Shown here: positions 38,216 to 46,626 of the stretch, one piece after another
Layout of the letters: the number at the start of each line of letters is the position of its first letter
Numbering within the stretch: position 1 is the first letter of the stretch
The notes under the pieces: model-generated
The model's database searches: none
The model's input: only the letters and a program-made list of their open reading frames with translations
Told to the model about the DNA's origin: nothing
Origin: Shewanella olleyana
Lineage (GTDB): Bacteria; Pseudomonadota; Gammaproteobacteria; Enterobacterales; Shewanellaceae
DNA: 64,000 bases
Direction: 5' to 3'
NCBI RefSeq assembly: GCF_023283825.1
Contig: NZ_JAKILD010000002.1
Location: forward strand, 186,001 to 250,000
Made by a program: the position numbers and the translations under genes

Positions 38216-39652
38216 ATGAGCGCTGATAAACACCTACAAAGTTGGCAAGAACGTTTCGAAATGGCTGAGGCTATGCAGCCTTTACTAGGTAAACTGTACC
38301 GTAATCAAGGCGTTGAAGTCTTAGTTTATGGTAAACCACTTTTAAACGCATCTACAATTGAAATTATTAAAGCTCATCGACTAGTTCGTCGTCACATTGG
38401 CGAAAAATTACGCCTACGTGAAAGCTTTCCATTCGTCGAAGCATTAAGCAAGTTATCAGTAAAGCACTGTAAAGTGGACATTGGCAAGTTAGCCATTAAT
38501 TACTGGCGTGATAATGCTGATGCATCACAAATTCAAGCTTACATGACTAAAGAGCTGGAACAAGGCTTAAACTTTGGTGATGACGTTGAGTCGAAAGATG
38601 TTGTTCTTTATGGCTTTGGACGAATCGGTCGTTTATTAGCGCGTCTAATGATAGAAAAGACAGGTAAGAGTAATAAGCTTTGTTTACGTGCTATTGTTCT
38701 GCGTGGTGGTAAAAAAGGTGATCTAGAGAAGCGTGCTAGCTTATTACGTCGCGATTCAGTTCACGGACCATTCAATGGTTCTGTTGAAGTTGACGAAGAA
38801 AATAACGCGATCATTGCTAATGGTACCTACATTCAAATTATTTACGCAAATTCACCTGATCAAGTTGATTACACGCAGTACGGCATTAATAATGCGCTTG
38901 TTGTAGATAATACTGGTATTTGGAAAGATGAAGATGGCTTAGGTCTTCACCTTAAGAGCAAAGGCGCAAGTAAAGTACTTTTAACAGCGCCTGCTAAAGG
39001 CGCGATTAAAAACGTAGTTTACGGCGTAAATGAAAATGATATCTTACCTGAAGATATGATTGTTTCAGCTGCTAGCTGTACAACCAATGCTATTACACCT
39101 GTCCTTAAAGCGGTAAATGATAAGTATGGTATTGAAAATGGTCACGTTGAGACTATTCATTCATACACTAACGATCAAAACTTAATTGATAATTACCACA
39201 GTGCAGACCGTCGTGGCCGTAGTGCTCCATTAAATATGGTTATTACAGAGACTGGTGCCGCTAAAGCTGTTGCTAAAGCTCTACCTGTAATGGAAGGTAA
39301 ATTAACAGGTAATGCGATTCGCGTCCCTACGCCTAACGTTTCAATGGCTATTATCAGTGTAAATCTAAATGGTGAAACAAATCGTGATGAATTAAATGAA
39401 TATCTTAAAGATATTGCATTAACTTCTGAACTGAAAAACCAAGTTGATTACACTGACTCAACTGAAATCGTATCAAGCGATTTAGTCGGTTCACGTTACG
39501 CTGGTGTTGTTGACTCTCAAGCAACCATCGCTGACGGAAAACGTGCAATCCTATATGTATGGTATGACAATGAATTTGGTTATAGCTGCCAAGTTGTAGG
39601 TGTTATGCAAAAAATGTTAGGTCTAACTACGCTATCTTTACCTGAAGCGTAA
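38216..39652 (+). CDS. gapB: glyceraldehyde-3-phosphate dehydrogenase, long form
   Basis: This 478-residue protein carries about 120 extra N-terminal residues before the NAD motif LYGFGRIGRLLARL. The catalytic Cys is in SAASCTTNAITP, followed by HSYTNDQ. Long GAPDHs of this type are known in Shewanella, Vibrio and relatives, distinct from GapA. The extra domain is basic and helical, of unknown function. The paralogue GapA is encoded nearby in the opposite direction; a glycolytic/gluconeogenic division of labour is plausible. AAAGGA precedes the ATG. The symbol is used loosely. Confidence 0.9.
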   Translation: MSADKHLQSWQERFEMAEAMQPLLGKLYRNQGVEVLVYGKPLLNASTIEIIKAHRLVRRHIGEKLRLRESFPFVEALSKLSVKHCKVDIGKLAINYWRDNADASQIQAYMTKELEQGLNFGDDVESKDVVLYGFGRIGRLLARLMIEKTGKSNKLCLRAIVLRGGKKGDLEKRASLLRRDSVHGPFNGSVEVDEENNAIIANGTYIQIIYANSPDQVDYTQYGINNALVVDNTGIWKDEDGLGLHLKSKGASKVLLTAPAKGAIKNVVYGVNENDILPEDMIVSAASCTTNAITPVLKAVNDKYGIENGHVETIHSYTNDQNLIDNYHSADRRGRSAPLNMVITETGAAKAVAKALPVMEGKLTGNAIRVPTPNVSMAIISVNLNGETNRDELNEYLKDIALTSELKNQVDYTDSTEIVSSDLVGSRYAGVVDSQATIADGKRAILYVWYDNEFGYSCQVVGVMQKMLGLTTLSLPEA

Positions 39653-39678
39653 TTAAGTAAACATTATAAGTTTAAAAT

Positions 39679-39705
39679 GCACTTCTATATGAAGTGCTTT
39701 TTTTT
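39679..39705 (+). terminator. terminator after the long gap gene
   Basis: GCACTTC-TATAT-GAAGTGC is followed by nine T. Confidence 0.88.
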
Positions 39706-39795
39706 GCCTGTCATTCTTTAATAGACAATATTTACTCAATAAGTAGATTTAAACATCAAACAGTTATAAATGGCTTAAAATAGTGTAATTCTGCA

Positions 39796-39823
39796 TTGAC
39801 ACATTTGCGTAAAACGGTAGAAT
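39796..39823 (+). promoter_or_regulatory. promoter of the tRNA Gly-Cys-Leu operon
   Basis: TTGACA (39796-39801) and TAGAAT (39818-39823) are 16 bp apart, followed by a GC-bearing discriminator region (CCATTCCGC), as expected for a strong, stringently controlled stable-RNA promoter. Confidence 0.8.
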
Positions 39824-39883
39824 TCCATTCCGCACTTAGAGACAAATTGATTAATCAATTTTATCAAGTGCATTGTTTGATAT

Positions 39884-39959
39884 GCGACATTAGCTCAGTT
39901 GGTAGAGCGATACCTTGCCAAGGTATAGGTCATCGGTTCGAACCCGATATGTCGCTCCA
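39884..39959 (+). tRNA. tRNA-Gly (GCC)
   Basis: This is a 76-nt cloverleaf with acceptor GCGACAT/ATGTCGC, anticodon arm ATACC-TTGCCAA-GGTAT (anticodon GCC), T-loop TTCGAAC and encoded CCA. Confidence 0.96.
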
Positions 39960-39969
39960 ATCAAACAAC

Positions 39970-40043
39970 GGCGCGATGGCAGAATGGCTATGCTGCGGAT
40001 TGCAAATCCGTCGACCTCGGTTCGACTCCGGGTCGCGCCTCCA
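39970..40043 (+). tRNA. tRNA-Cys (GCA)
   Basis: This is a 74-nt cloverleaf with acceptor GGCGCGA/TCGCGCC, anticodon loop TTGCAAA (anticodon GCA), T-loop TTCGACT and encoded CCA. Confidence 0.96.
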
Positions 40044-40095
40044 CAAATTTTGTTTAGTTGCTAACGAACGAGTTAGCGGTTAAAACAACACTTTT

Positions 40096-40181
40096 GCCCG
40101 AGTGGTGGAATCGGTAGACACAAGGGATTTAAAATCCCTCGCTTAATAGGCGTGCCAGTTCAAGTCTGGCCTCGGGTACCA
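40096..40181 (+). tRNA. tRNA-Leu (TAA)
   Basis: This is an 86-nt class II tRNA with a long variable arm, acceptor GCCCGAG/CTCGGGT (one G-U), anticodon loop TTTAAAA (anticodon TAA), T-loop TTCAAGT and encoded CCA. Its 3' third is repeated downstream at 40275-40307. Confidence 0.96.
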
Positions 40182-40190
40182 TTATAAATA

Positions 40191-40217
40191 AGCCTCGACA
40201 AATGTCGGGGCTTTTTT
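40191..40217 (+). terminator. terminator of the tRNA operon
   Basis: AGCCTCGACA pairs with TGTCGGGGCT (one T-G), followed by six T. A degenerate second copy lies at 40317-40343. Confidence 0.85.
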
Positions 40218-40274
40218 ATGTCTAAAATCTAAAAAATTGGATCAAGAGTGGAACCCCTCGTTGTTGTAAAGTAG

Positions 40275-40307
40275 GGCGTGCTAGTTCGAGTCTGGCCTCG
40301 GGTACCA
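40275..40307 (+). pseudogene. tRNA-Leu 3' fragment
   Basis: This matches the last third of the tRNA-Leu at 40149-40181, with CCAGTTCAAG changed to CTAGTTCGAG, ending in CTCGGGTACCA. No 5' half precedes it, so it cannot make a tRNA. Confidence 0.8.
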
Positions 40308-40403
40308 TTATAAATAAGCCTCAACCAATGTCGGGGCTTTTTTATGTCTAAAATCTAAAAAATTGGATCAAGAGTGTAATCCCTCGTTGTTTTGAAGTGA
40401 TGA

Positions 40404-40667
40404 TGTCTTTTATTACAAGATAACTATTTATTAAGTGGCATTAATAATCCCAATCAAGGGCTAAAGCAATTAACTAAAAATTTTCTATATCCATTAGATA
40501 AAATGTTAGCTAAATCAGATAAAACCTATTTTGTAGTCTTAACAAAGGCTGGATGTTTAGAGAATATCTATTTTTTGACGTCAATATTTACCAAATGTTT
40601 AAACTGTGAACTAATTCTTCCAACAATACAAAAAGTCACTATTTCATTGTGCTATTCAATGGTATAA
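40404..40667 (+). other. 88-codon open frame, possible gene remnant
   Basis: From just after a TGA (40401-40403) the frame stays open to TAA at 40665-40667. The only ATG in the first part is about 34 codons in, and no ribosome site supports it. The product (for example GLKQLTKNFLYPLDKMLAK and TYFVVLTKAGCLENIYFL) is not recognised. It could be decayed coding DNA left by an element inserted behind tRNA-Leu, or chance. Confidence 0.2.
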
Positions 40668-40710
40668 ATACTTAAAAATAGTGGTTCACTTCATACGAAG
40701 GAAAGATGTA

Positions 40711-41904
40711 ATGATATTTTCTCAGGTCCCTCAAGCTCCAGCCGATCCTATCTTAGGTTTAACAGATGCCTTTAAAAAAGACACTCGAAAAGAGAAAGTC
40801 AATTTAGGTGTGGGTATTTACAAAGACGAAGCAGGGCAAACGCCAGTGTTAAAGTCGGTAAAAAAAGCTGAAGCTATTTTATTAGAAGCTGAGAAAACAA
40901 AAAACTATCTTGGAATAGAAGGTGTAGAACAATACAACGCTGTTGTTCAAACATTATTATTTGGTGAAGAAAGTGACATTATTGCAAACAAGCGCGCTTA
41001 TACAGCGCAAGCTCCAGGCGGAACTGGTTCATTAAGAGTTGCAGCGGAATTCTTAGTTAGAAATACAGATTCAAAAACATTATGGGTCAGTAATCCAACT
41101 TGGGCTAACCATCAAAATATCTTTCAGACAGCTGGTTTAGAGATAAAAGAGTATGGTTATTACAAAGCTGAAACCCATGCCATGGATTTTGACGCCATGC
41201 TGACTGATTTGCATGGCGCTAAAGCAGGTGATCTTGTGTTATTACATGGCTGTTGTCATAACCCGACAGGTATCGATTTAGATGCTTCGCAATGGGAAGT
41301 GATTGGCCAACTTTGTGCAGACAAAGAACTTGTTCCTTTATTTGATTTTGCATATCAAGGTTTCGGAGCAGGAATAGAAGAAGATGCTCAGGGCTTACGC
41401 ATTGTTGCGGCTAAAGTGCCAGAGCTATTAATTGCCAATTCATTTTCTAAAAACTTTGGTTTATACAATGAACGTATTGGCGCTGTAACAATCGTTGCAG
41501 CAGATGAGCCAGCAGCTCAGAAAAGTTTCAGCCAAATTAAGAAAACCATTCGAGCTACATACTCAAACCCGCCAGCACATGGCGGTTTAATTGTCAGTAC
41601 AATTTTATCTGATGATGCTTTACGTCAAGAATGGGAAGCAGAGTTGACTGAAATGCGCCAACGTATCGCAGAAATGCGTACGTTATTTGTCGATACTTTA
41701 AAGTCTGAAGGCGTAGAGCAAGACTTTAGCTTTATCTCACGCCAAAATGGCATGTTTAGCTTCTCTGGCTTAAACAAAGATCAAGTCAATCGTTTAAAAG
41801 ATGAGTTTGCTGTTTATATTGTTGGTTCAGGTCGTATTAGTGTTGCTGGCATGACTAAACAAAATGTCCCTTTGATCTGTAAAGCGATTGCGCAAGTTCT
41901 GTAA
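40711..41904 (+). CDS. aspC: aromatic/aspartate aminotransferase
   Basis: This 397-residue PLP enzyme is close to E. coli AspC across its length. ATG 40711 is used since AAGGAAA precedes it and APADPILGL follows at the proper distance. The PLP-lysine is in [26 protein letters not shown] and FDFAYQGF are the other cofactor motifs. It interconverts aspartate or aromatic amino acids and their 2-oxo acids; AspC versus TyrB specificity cannot be settled here. It is monocistronic, ending in a strong hairpin. Confidence 0.93.
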   Translation: MIFSQVPQAPADPILGLTDAFKKDTRKEKVNLGVGIYKDEAGQTPVLKSVKKAEAILLEAEKTKNYLGIEGVEQYNAVVQTLLFGEESDIIANKRAYTAQAPGGTGSLRVAAEFLVRNTDSKTLWVSNPTWANHQNIFQTAGLEIKEYGYYKAETHAMDFDAMLTDLHGAKAGDLVLLHGCCHNPTGIDLDASQWEVIGQLCADKELVPLFDFAYQGFGAGIEEDAQGLRIVAAKVPELLIANSFSKNFGLYNERIGAVTIVAADEPAAQKSFSQIKKTIRATYSNPPAHGGLIVSTILSDDALRQEWEAELTEMRQRIAEMRTLFVDTLKSEGVEQDFSFISRQNGMFSFSGLNKDQVNRLKDEFAVYIVGSGRISVAGMTKQNVPLICKAIAQVL

Positions 41905-41942
41905 TCACACGAAATCATACTATTGATTATTAACATCAATAT

Positions 41943-41980
41943 AAGAGCGAAAAGTCATGTTTACTTTTCGCTCTTTTTTA
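41943..41980. terminator. terminator between aspC and the YvcK-like gene
   Basis: AAGAGCGAAAAGT (41943-41955) pairs with ACTTTTCGCTCTT (41963-41975), followed by T-run. It can serve both convergent genes. Confidence 0.85.
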
Positions 41981-42001
41981 TATTGTATTAAAGCATTTTA
42001 T

Positions 42002-42895
42002 TTAAAGCTTCTTCATCACACTTGCTAATGCATCTGCTAGAAGTATTTTATTATGTAATCCTGCATGATGATCACTGACTAGCGGAAAATAGCTAACAAA
42101 TTCGCCGATATCAATACTGTCACCATGGCTAATGACATTGTTAACGGCATCGCGGCCAACTAATTGATTAATCCAAATTATTTTTTCTTCTAATTTAAGT
42201 GTATTAGCGGCGCATAACTCATTGGTTAAGTTGTCTATGAAAACAATCTGAGCGCTTGATTGTTGAATTGCCTTTGAAATTTCAGGTAATAGTAGCGGCG
42301 GTAATACGCTAGTAAGAAAGCTTCCCGGGCCAATGATAATCATCTCTGCTTTGTTAATTGCCTGAATGGCTTCGCATGTCGCAGCCACTTGAGGTTCAAC
42401 AGCTAAAGAGCTTGGTACTTCTTTCATCCCATCAACATTGGTTTCACCGAAGATTGTTTTGCCTTCAAGGTTTAATGCGGTTAGGTGGGCTGGCTCCTCA
42501 GACATTGGAATAATGCGAGTATCAATCTTTAATATGGTGCGGATTAATTTAATCGCTTCCATTGGCCTGACACAAAGCTGCTCTAAAGCGTACATAATGA
42601 TATTGCCAAGATTATGGCCGTTTAATTCATTATCGCCATTGAAGCGATGATCAAATAGCATAGTGCCTATGGATGGACGGTGGGCTAATTGAGATAAACA
42701 GTTTCTTAAATCGCCCCAAGCAATGGTTGTTTCATCCTGGCGTATTCTTCCAGTTGAGCCTCCATTGTCAGTTGTGGTTACAATTCCGGTTAATTTAGGG
42801 CCTAAGAAAGATAATGCTGCTAATACGCGCCCTAAACCATGTCCGCCGCCTAGTGCAACAACATGACTGTACTGATGTAATTCTTGATTCATCAT
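42002..42895 (-). CDS. YvcK/CofD-like family protein
   Basis: This protein of about 297 residues has HVVALGGGHGLGRVLAAL, TTDNGGSTGRIR, WGDLRNCLSQL, GHNLGNIIMYAL and IIIGPGSFLTSVLPPLLLP, the pattern of YvcK (gluconeogenesis factor, UDP-sugar binding) and E. coli YbhK, related to CofD transferases. The frame extends 25 codons further to an ATG at 42970, but ATG 42895 has AAAGGA 8 bases upstream, so the shorter start is preferred. An exact 18-bp tandem repeat just upstream doubles that ribosome site. YvcK in Bacillus links carbon supply to envelope growth; a similar role here is inference. Confidence 0.85.
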   Translation of the reverse strand: MMNQELHQYSHVVALGGGHGLGRVLAALSFLGPKLTGIVTTTDNGGSTGRIRQDETTIAWGDLRNCLSQLAHRPSIGTMLFDHRFNGDNELNGHNLGNIIMYALEQLCVRPMEAIKLIRTILKIDTRIIPMSEEPAHLTALNLEGKTIFGETNVDGMKEVPSSLAVEPQVAATCEAIQAINKAEMIIIGPGSFLTSVLPPLLLPEISKAIQQSSAQIVFIDNLTNELCAANTLKLEEKIIWINQLVGRDAVNNVISHGDSIDIGEFVSYFPLVSDHHAGLHNKILLADALASVMKKL

Positions 42896-42900
42896 TTTTT

Positions 42901-42936
42901 GATTCCTTTCATACTCTTGATTCCTTTCATACTCTT
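42901..42936. repeat. exact 18-bp tandem repeat at the YvcK-like gene start
   Basis: GATTCCTTTCATACTCTT occurs twice in a row. On the coding strand each copy holds AAAGGAATC, so the repeat either duplicates the ribosome-binding site in the leader or encodes a YERNQE repeat in a longer N-terminus. Confidence 0.9.
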
Positions 42937-43081
42937 GATGACTTTCTAATCTTGCATCGTAATAATGCATGTTAACTATTGCTTGATGCTAAAATTGAAT
43001 GCTCAGAAATAATAGCATAAACACAGGACTGCTTTTAGTGATGAATCTGGGTATAATCATTTAAAAATTATTAAGGTAGGA

Positions 43082-43894
43082 TTGTTCTTGAGAACTGGTA
43101 GAGTAGGTAAGTTTACCCTTGGCTTAGGCTTTGTGATAATCAGTATTATTTTGATTAGAGTATGGCTCGTTCCAACTTTGGAAAAGATTTTGGTCTCCAC
43201 TCCTGAAATTCAGCAAAATGAGATAGAAGAAAAAACGGTTCCTAACTTCACCGCTATCAATGATATCCCAACAAAAAAACAAGTCTTTTTTGATTATATG
43301 GCTCCTGCTGTTAATCATCAAAATGCGCTAATTTTGAAAGAACGCAACTTTCTAAAAGTCATTTTAGCAAACCTAAACAATCAACAAGAGTTAACCGAAG
43401 CAGAATTGTTTAAGCTTAAACAGCTTACTAATAAATATAATTACTCTGTTAAAAAGTTCGATGAATCGACCTTGGCTCCTTTACTCATTAGAGTCGATAC
43501 CGTCCCTGCAAAAATGGTATTGATTCAGGCAGCCAATGAAACAGGTTGGGGAAGCTCTCGCTTTGCCAAAGAAGGGAATAACTATTTCGGTCAATGGTGT
43601 TTTTCTAAAGGTTGTGGCTTAGTGCCACTCTCAAGAAAAGCAGGCTTGAATCATGAAGTTGCTTCTTTTGATACCCCAGAAGATTCTATTGCAGCATACA
43701 TGTTGAATTTAAATACAAATTCAGCTTATCGATTATTACGTTCTATTAGAGCTGACATTCGTTCACAAGAAAAGGAGCCGACTGCTGAAGAATTAGTATT
43801 TGGCTTAATTCATTACTCTGAACGAAAAGATGCTTATATTGACGAACTACTAGAGATGTTACGCCAAAACAAAGCGTATTTAGCAGGTTTATAA
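43082..43894 (+). CDS. Bax-like N-acetylglucosaminidase-domain protein
   Basis: This protein of about 270 residues starts at TTG 43082 (or TTG 43088) behind AAGGTAGG. One N-terminal transmembrane helix (LGLGFVIISIILIRVWLV) anchors a periplasmic glucosaminidase domain with VLIQAANETGWGSSRFAKEGNNYFGQWC, where the Glu is the likely catalytic residue, and FDTPEDSIAAYMLNLN. It matches E. coli Bax, a presumed peptidoglycan hydrolase. The stop of this gene is 1 bp before the next start, so the two are co-expressed. Confidence 0.85.
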   Translation: MFLRTGRVGKFTLGLGFVIISIILIRVWLVPTLEKILVSTPEIQQNEIEEKTVPNFTAINDIPTKKQVFFDYMAPAVNHQNALILKERNFLKVILANLNNQQELTEAELFKLKQLTNKYNYSVKKFDESTLAPLLIRVDTVPAKMVLIQAANETGWGSSRFAKEGNNYFGQWCFSKGCGLVPLSRKAGLNHEVASFDTPEDSIAAYMLNLNTNSAYRLLRSIRADIRSQEKEPTAEELVFGLIHYSERKDAYIDELLEMLRQNKAYLAGL

Positions 43895-43895
43895 A

Positions 43896-44528
43896 ATGAA
43901 TTTAAAAAAGTCGTCAATTATTTTTGCAGCAATGCTTATCAGTCCTTCTGTCATAGCTGATTCAGTTTCAATACCATATGCAGGTTTTTATGAAAGACTA
44001 AAGCAGGTCAACAAACATAATTATCAATTAGTGGAAGTTGCTTTTAGCGTACCTAAAAATAAAAACTGTGAAATGATATCTGGCAATATTACCACTGAAA
44101 AAAATGAATACCCGCTGACTTATGATAAAGATCAGCGCTTGTACCTTCCTTATGATGCACAGCTAAAATCTGATAGAGGCTTGCTAAATATTGAAGTAAC
44201 AGGGGACTCGTCACTTTGTGGTGTTGCAATGCAAGTTCGCGCTAAATCCACGCAAGTAAAATACTCGAAAGAAGAGTTAATTGATGTCAAAAATGATATG
44301 GATGCGCTATTAGATGGCCAGCAAGGGTTTCCCATGAAATATTTTAGGAAACCAATCTCTGGATTAACATTCACTTTTAGTGGTTCAGAATTACCAGTTG
44401 CTGTCACTATAGATGGTAATAAGCAGGTGATACAAGAGCAGTTGCAATTAACCTCTGAACAACTTGAAAATTTACAGACAATCATTTTTGATGTTAAACC
44501 AAGTATCGTCAGCCCTTATGTTATGTAG
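43896..44528 (+). CDS. DUF2987 family exported protein
   Basis: This 210-residue protein has a Sec signal peptide (MNLKKSSIIFAAMLISPSVIA) and a beta-rich body with conserved-looking SIPYAGFYERLKQVNKHNY and FPMKYFRKPISGLTFTF. It matches DUF2987, a Shewanella-group periplasmic family of unknown role. It begins one base after the Bax-like gene stop. Confidence 0.8.
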   Translation: MNLKKSSIIFAAMLISPSVIADSVSIPYAGFYERLKQVNKHNYQLVEVAFSVPKNKNCEMISGNITTEKNEYPLTYDKDQRLYLPYDAQLKSDRGLLNIEVTGDSSLCGVAMQVRAKSTQVKYSKEELIDVKNDMDALLDGQQGFPMKYFRKPISGLTFTFSGSELPVAVTIDGNKQVIQEQLQLTSEQLENLQTIIFDVKPSIVSPYVM

Positions 44529-44550
44529 TTTTTAATGGTATTAACTTCAT

Positions 44551-44578
44551 AAAAAAGCCCTCAATTGAGGGCTTTTTT
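44551..44578. terminator. bidirectional terminator between DUF2987 gene and ttcA
   Basis: AAAAAAGCCCTCAA is followed by its exact reverse complement TTGAGGGCTTTTTT, a perfect 28-bp palindrome between convergent genes. Confidence 0.88.
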
Positions 44579-44597
44579 CTTACTAACTCATAATCAT

Positions 44598-45536
44598 TTA
44601 TGGTTTATAAGTTGTGACAATATCAATCTTAGATGCTTCATCAAGATTAATATGACCATTGTTACTGGTGTCTAAAAAATCAAACGCCGGTAAATCAGAC
44701 TCAGCTACATCACCAGATAACGGTGCATCCGCGTCACGTTGCAGCGATAAAAAATCAAACACGTTTCTATCCACCCCTTGAGATGGAGAAGTATTTTGCA
44801 TTGCGGTGAAAATAGTTTCGATGCGACCAGGAAACTCAACATCCCACTGATTTAGCATATCTTTTACTGCGCCACGTTTAAGGTTTTCTTGTGAGCCACA
44901 TAAGTTACATGGAATGATTGGAAACTCTTTTAACTGCGCATACTCTGCAATGTCCTTTTCTTTACAATATGCTAATGGCCTAATCACCATATTTGCACCA
45001 TCATCTGATAGCAGTTTTGGTGGCATTGCTTTCATTTTCCCACCAAAGAACATATTTAAAAATAAGGTCTCTATGATGTCATCTCTATGATGACCTAACG
45101 CTATTTTAGTCGCGCCAATTCGTTGTGCAAAGCCATAAAGCGTGCCACGGCGAAGGCGTGAGCATAAAGAGCAGGTGGTTTTACCTTCTGGGATTTTGTC
45201 TTTTACAATTGAATAAGTGTCTTTTTCTAAAATATGATAAGGCACAGACAGTTTATCGAGATAGGCAGGTAGAATATCTTCAGGGAAACCAGGTTGTTTC
45301 TGATCTAAATTAACAGCGACAATTTCAAATTTAATTGGTGCGCGTTTTTGTAGATTCAACAAGATGTCGAGCATTGCATAGCTATCTTTGCCGCCTGACA
45401 GGCAACACATAATAACATCGCCATCTTCAATCATTTGATAGTCACCTATCGCACGACCTACTTCATGACGTAATTTCTTTTCTAATTTTGCTCGGCGGTC
45501 TGCCAAGTGTTTTTCTTGTTGCTGCATTTCAGACAT
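44598..45536 (-). CDS. ttcA: tRNA 2-thiocytidine biosynthesis protein TtcA
   Basis: This 312-residue protein (start at 45536, as the family begins MSE..; an ATG 7 codons upstream is possible) carries the PP-loop [13 protein letters not shown], the Cys pair CSLC and the CNLCGS region of TtcA. The enzyme holds a 4Fe-4S cluster and makes s2C32 in tRNA. The last 30 residues are unusual: [12 protein letters not shown] satisfies the EF-hand calcium-loop pattern at positions 1, 3, 5, 6, 8, 9 and 12. It is next to uspE and fnr as in E. coli. The promoter was not identified. Confidence 0.93.
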   Translation of the reverse strand: MSEMQQQEKHLADRRAKLEKKLRHEVGRAIGDYQMIEDGDVIMCCLSGGKDSYAMLDILLNLQKRAPIKFEIVAVNLDQKQPGFPEDILPAYLDKLSVPYHILEKDTYSIVKDKIPEGKTTCSLCSRLRRGTLYGFAQRIGATKIALGHHRDDIIETLFLNMFFGGKMKAMPPKLLSDDGANMVIRPLAYCKEKDIAEYAQLKEFPIIPCNLCGSQENLKRGAVKDMLNQWDVEFPGRIETIFTAMQNTSPSQGVDRNVFDFLSLQRDADAPLSGDVAESDLPAFDFLDTSNNGHINLDEASKIDIVTTYKP

Positions 45537-45605
45537 TAAAAAGCGCCCAGTAACCATCGTTTCAGGGCGCGTATTATTCCAGCATTCAGGCCGTTGGTAA
45601 AGACT

Positions 45606-46535
45606 TTAGTCTTCAAGTGGTGATTTATAACCCTCAGGTTTAACGGCTAGTAAATCACAATTGATACTATCGATGACATGTTCAGCAGTATTACCAATGA
45701 GTGCTGCAGAAAAACCAGTTCGACCTACAGTACCTAAAATCACGAGCTCTGCATCGAGTTGTAATGCCAATTCAGGGATAACATCTTCAGGTAAGCCTTC
45801 TTCAACATGGCAGTTTTCAAGTGGGATATTAAAACTATTGGCTAAATACTGAATGCGCTGTTCGTGTTGCATACGCACTGTGTCGTTATAACTTGCCGCA
45901 TCAAACTCAGGAAGCTCAATCGCTAAATTCACAGGCGTACCAGGGTAACCATTTACCAAGTGTATTTTCGCTGAAAATTTTGCTGCAAGGCTTAATGCAT
46001 TTTCAATAATTTTGGTATTTAGTGTCGAATGTTCATCATCTTCTGATGCAACATTAACAGCACACAAAATTTTTCCTGCCACTGGCCAATCATGCTCTTT
46101 AACCATTAGTACAGGAATAGGGGCTTTGCGTAATAAATGCCAGTCAGTTGGTGTGAAGATAATAGATTTTAATTTGTCATGTTCATGGGTACTTTTCACT
46201 AACAAATCGAAATCTTGTTCAATTGCATATTTAATAACACTTTCAAAAGGTCTGTTATGCCAAACAACTTTGGTTTCGATTTGTAAACCATTTTGAGTGT
46301 AGGGTGCTATTGCCTCTGCTAACCAACTTTCTCTTTGATCGATAACACCTTGGCGCATCGCTTCTCTTTCATGACTCGAAAGAATAGAAGTCATTTCATA
46401 TGAAAAGTCGAAAATGGTTAAAAAAGCAGTAATAGATGCATTGGACTTGGAAGCAAGTTCAACGGCTCTTGCTAGAGCAGGCTGATGGTCTGTCATTGGG
46501 TTAATGACTACCAAAATCTTATTATAATCCTTCAT
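45606..46535 (-). CDS. uspE: universal stress protein UspE
   Basis: This 309-residue protein has two tandem Usp domains (KILVVINPMTDHQPAL; KILCAVNVASEDDEHS), the second ending in ELVILGTVGRTGFSAALIGNTAEHVID with the nucleotide-loop pattern. UspE helps survival of stress and starvation in E. coli. TTGGAGG precedes the ATG. It follows etrA in the same direction, conserved synteny with the E. coli fnr-uspE pair. Confidence 0.93.
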   Translation of the reverse strand: MKDYNKILVVINPMTDHQPALARAVELASKSNASITAFLTIFDFSYEMTSILSSHEREAMRQGVIDQRESWLAEAIAPYTQNGLQIETKVVWHNRPFESVIKYAIEQDFDLLVKSTHEHDKLKSIIFTPTDWHLLRKAPIPVLMVKEHDWPVAGKILCAVNVASEDDEHSTLNTKIIENALSLAAKFSAKIHLVNGYPGTPVNLAIELPEFDAASYNDTVRMQHEQRIQYLANSFNIPLENCHVEEGLPEDVIPELALQLDAELVILGTVGRTGFSAALIGNTAEHVIDSINCDLLAVKPEGYKSPLED

Positions 46536-46588
46536 AAAACCTCCAAGCTGTTTTTATATTACTATCACTTTTATCCGCAGTGATGTCA

Positions 46589-46602
46589 TTGAGTTAGATC
46601 AT
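46589..46602 (-). promoter_or_regulatory. possible FNR-type site before uspE
   Basis: TTGAGTTAGATCAT matches the FNR pattern TTGAT-N4-ATCAA at 8 of 10 fixed positions, about 55 bp upstream of the uspE start. Weak evidence. Confidence 0.25.
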
Positions 46603-46626
46603 ATAATCAAAATTATATTAAACAAG

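Larger units (their letters stand above)
40149..40394 (+). repeat. 126-bp-period direct repeat carrying tRNA-Leu 3' end
   Basis: Copy 1 (40149-40268) runs from the variable arm of the real tRNA-Leu through its T-arm, CCA, terminator and spacer. Copy 2 (40275-40394) repeats all of this with scattered changes, including a T-arm/acceptor/CCA fragment without the 5' half of a tRNA. Copy 2 ends with AATCCCTCG, echoing the tRNA anticodon-stem junction, as if a third unit had begun. It resembles the rtT repeats behind E. coli tyrT, or scars of elements that integrate into tRNA 3' ends. Confidence 0.85.

Noticed and set aside
39796-40083. Frame covering tRNA-Gly and tRNA-Cys
   Set aside because: It is a chance translation of tRNA genes.
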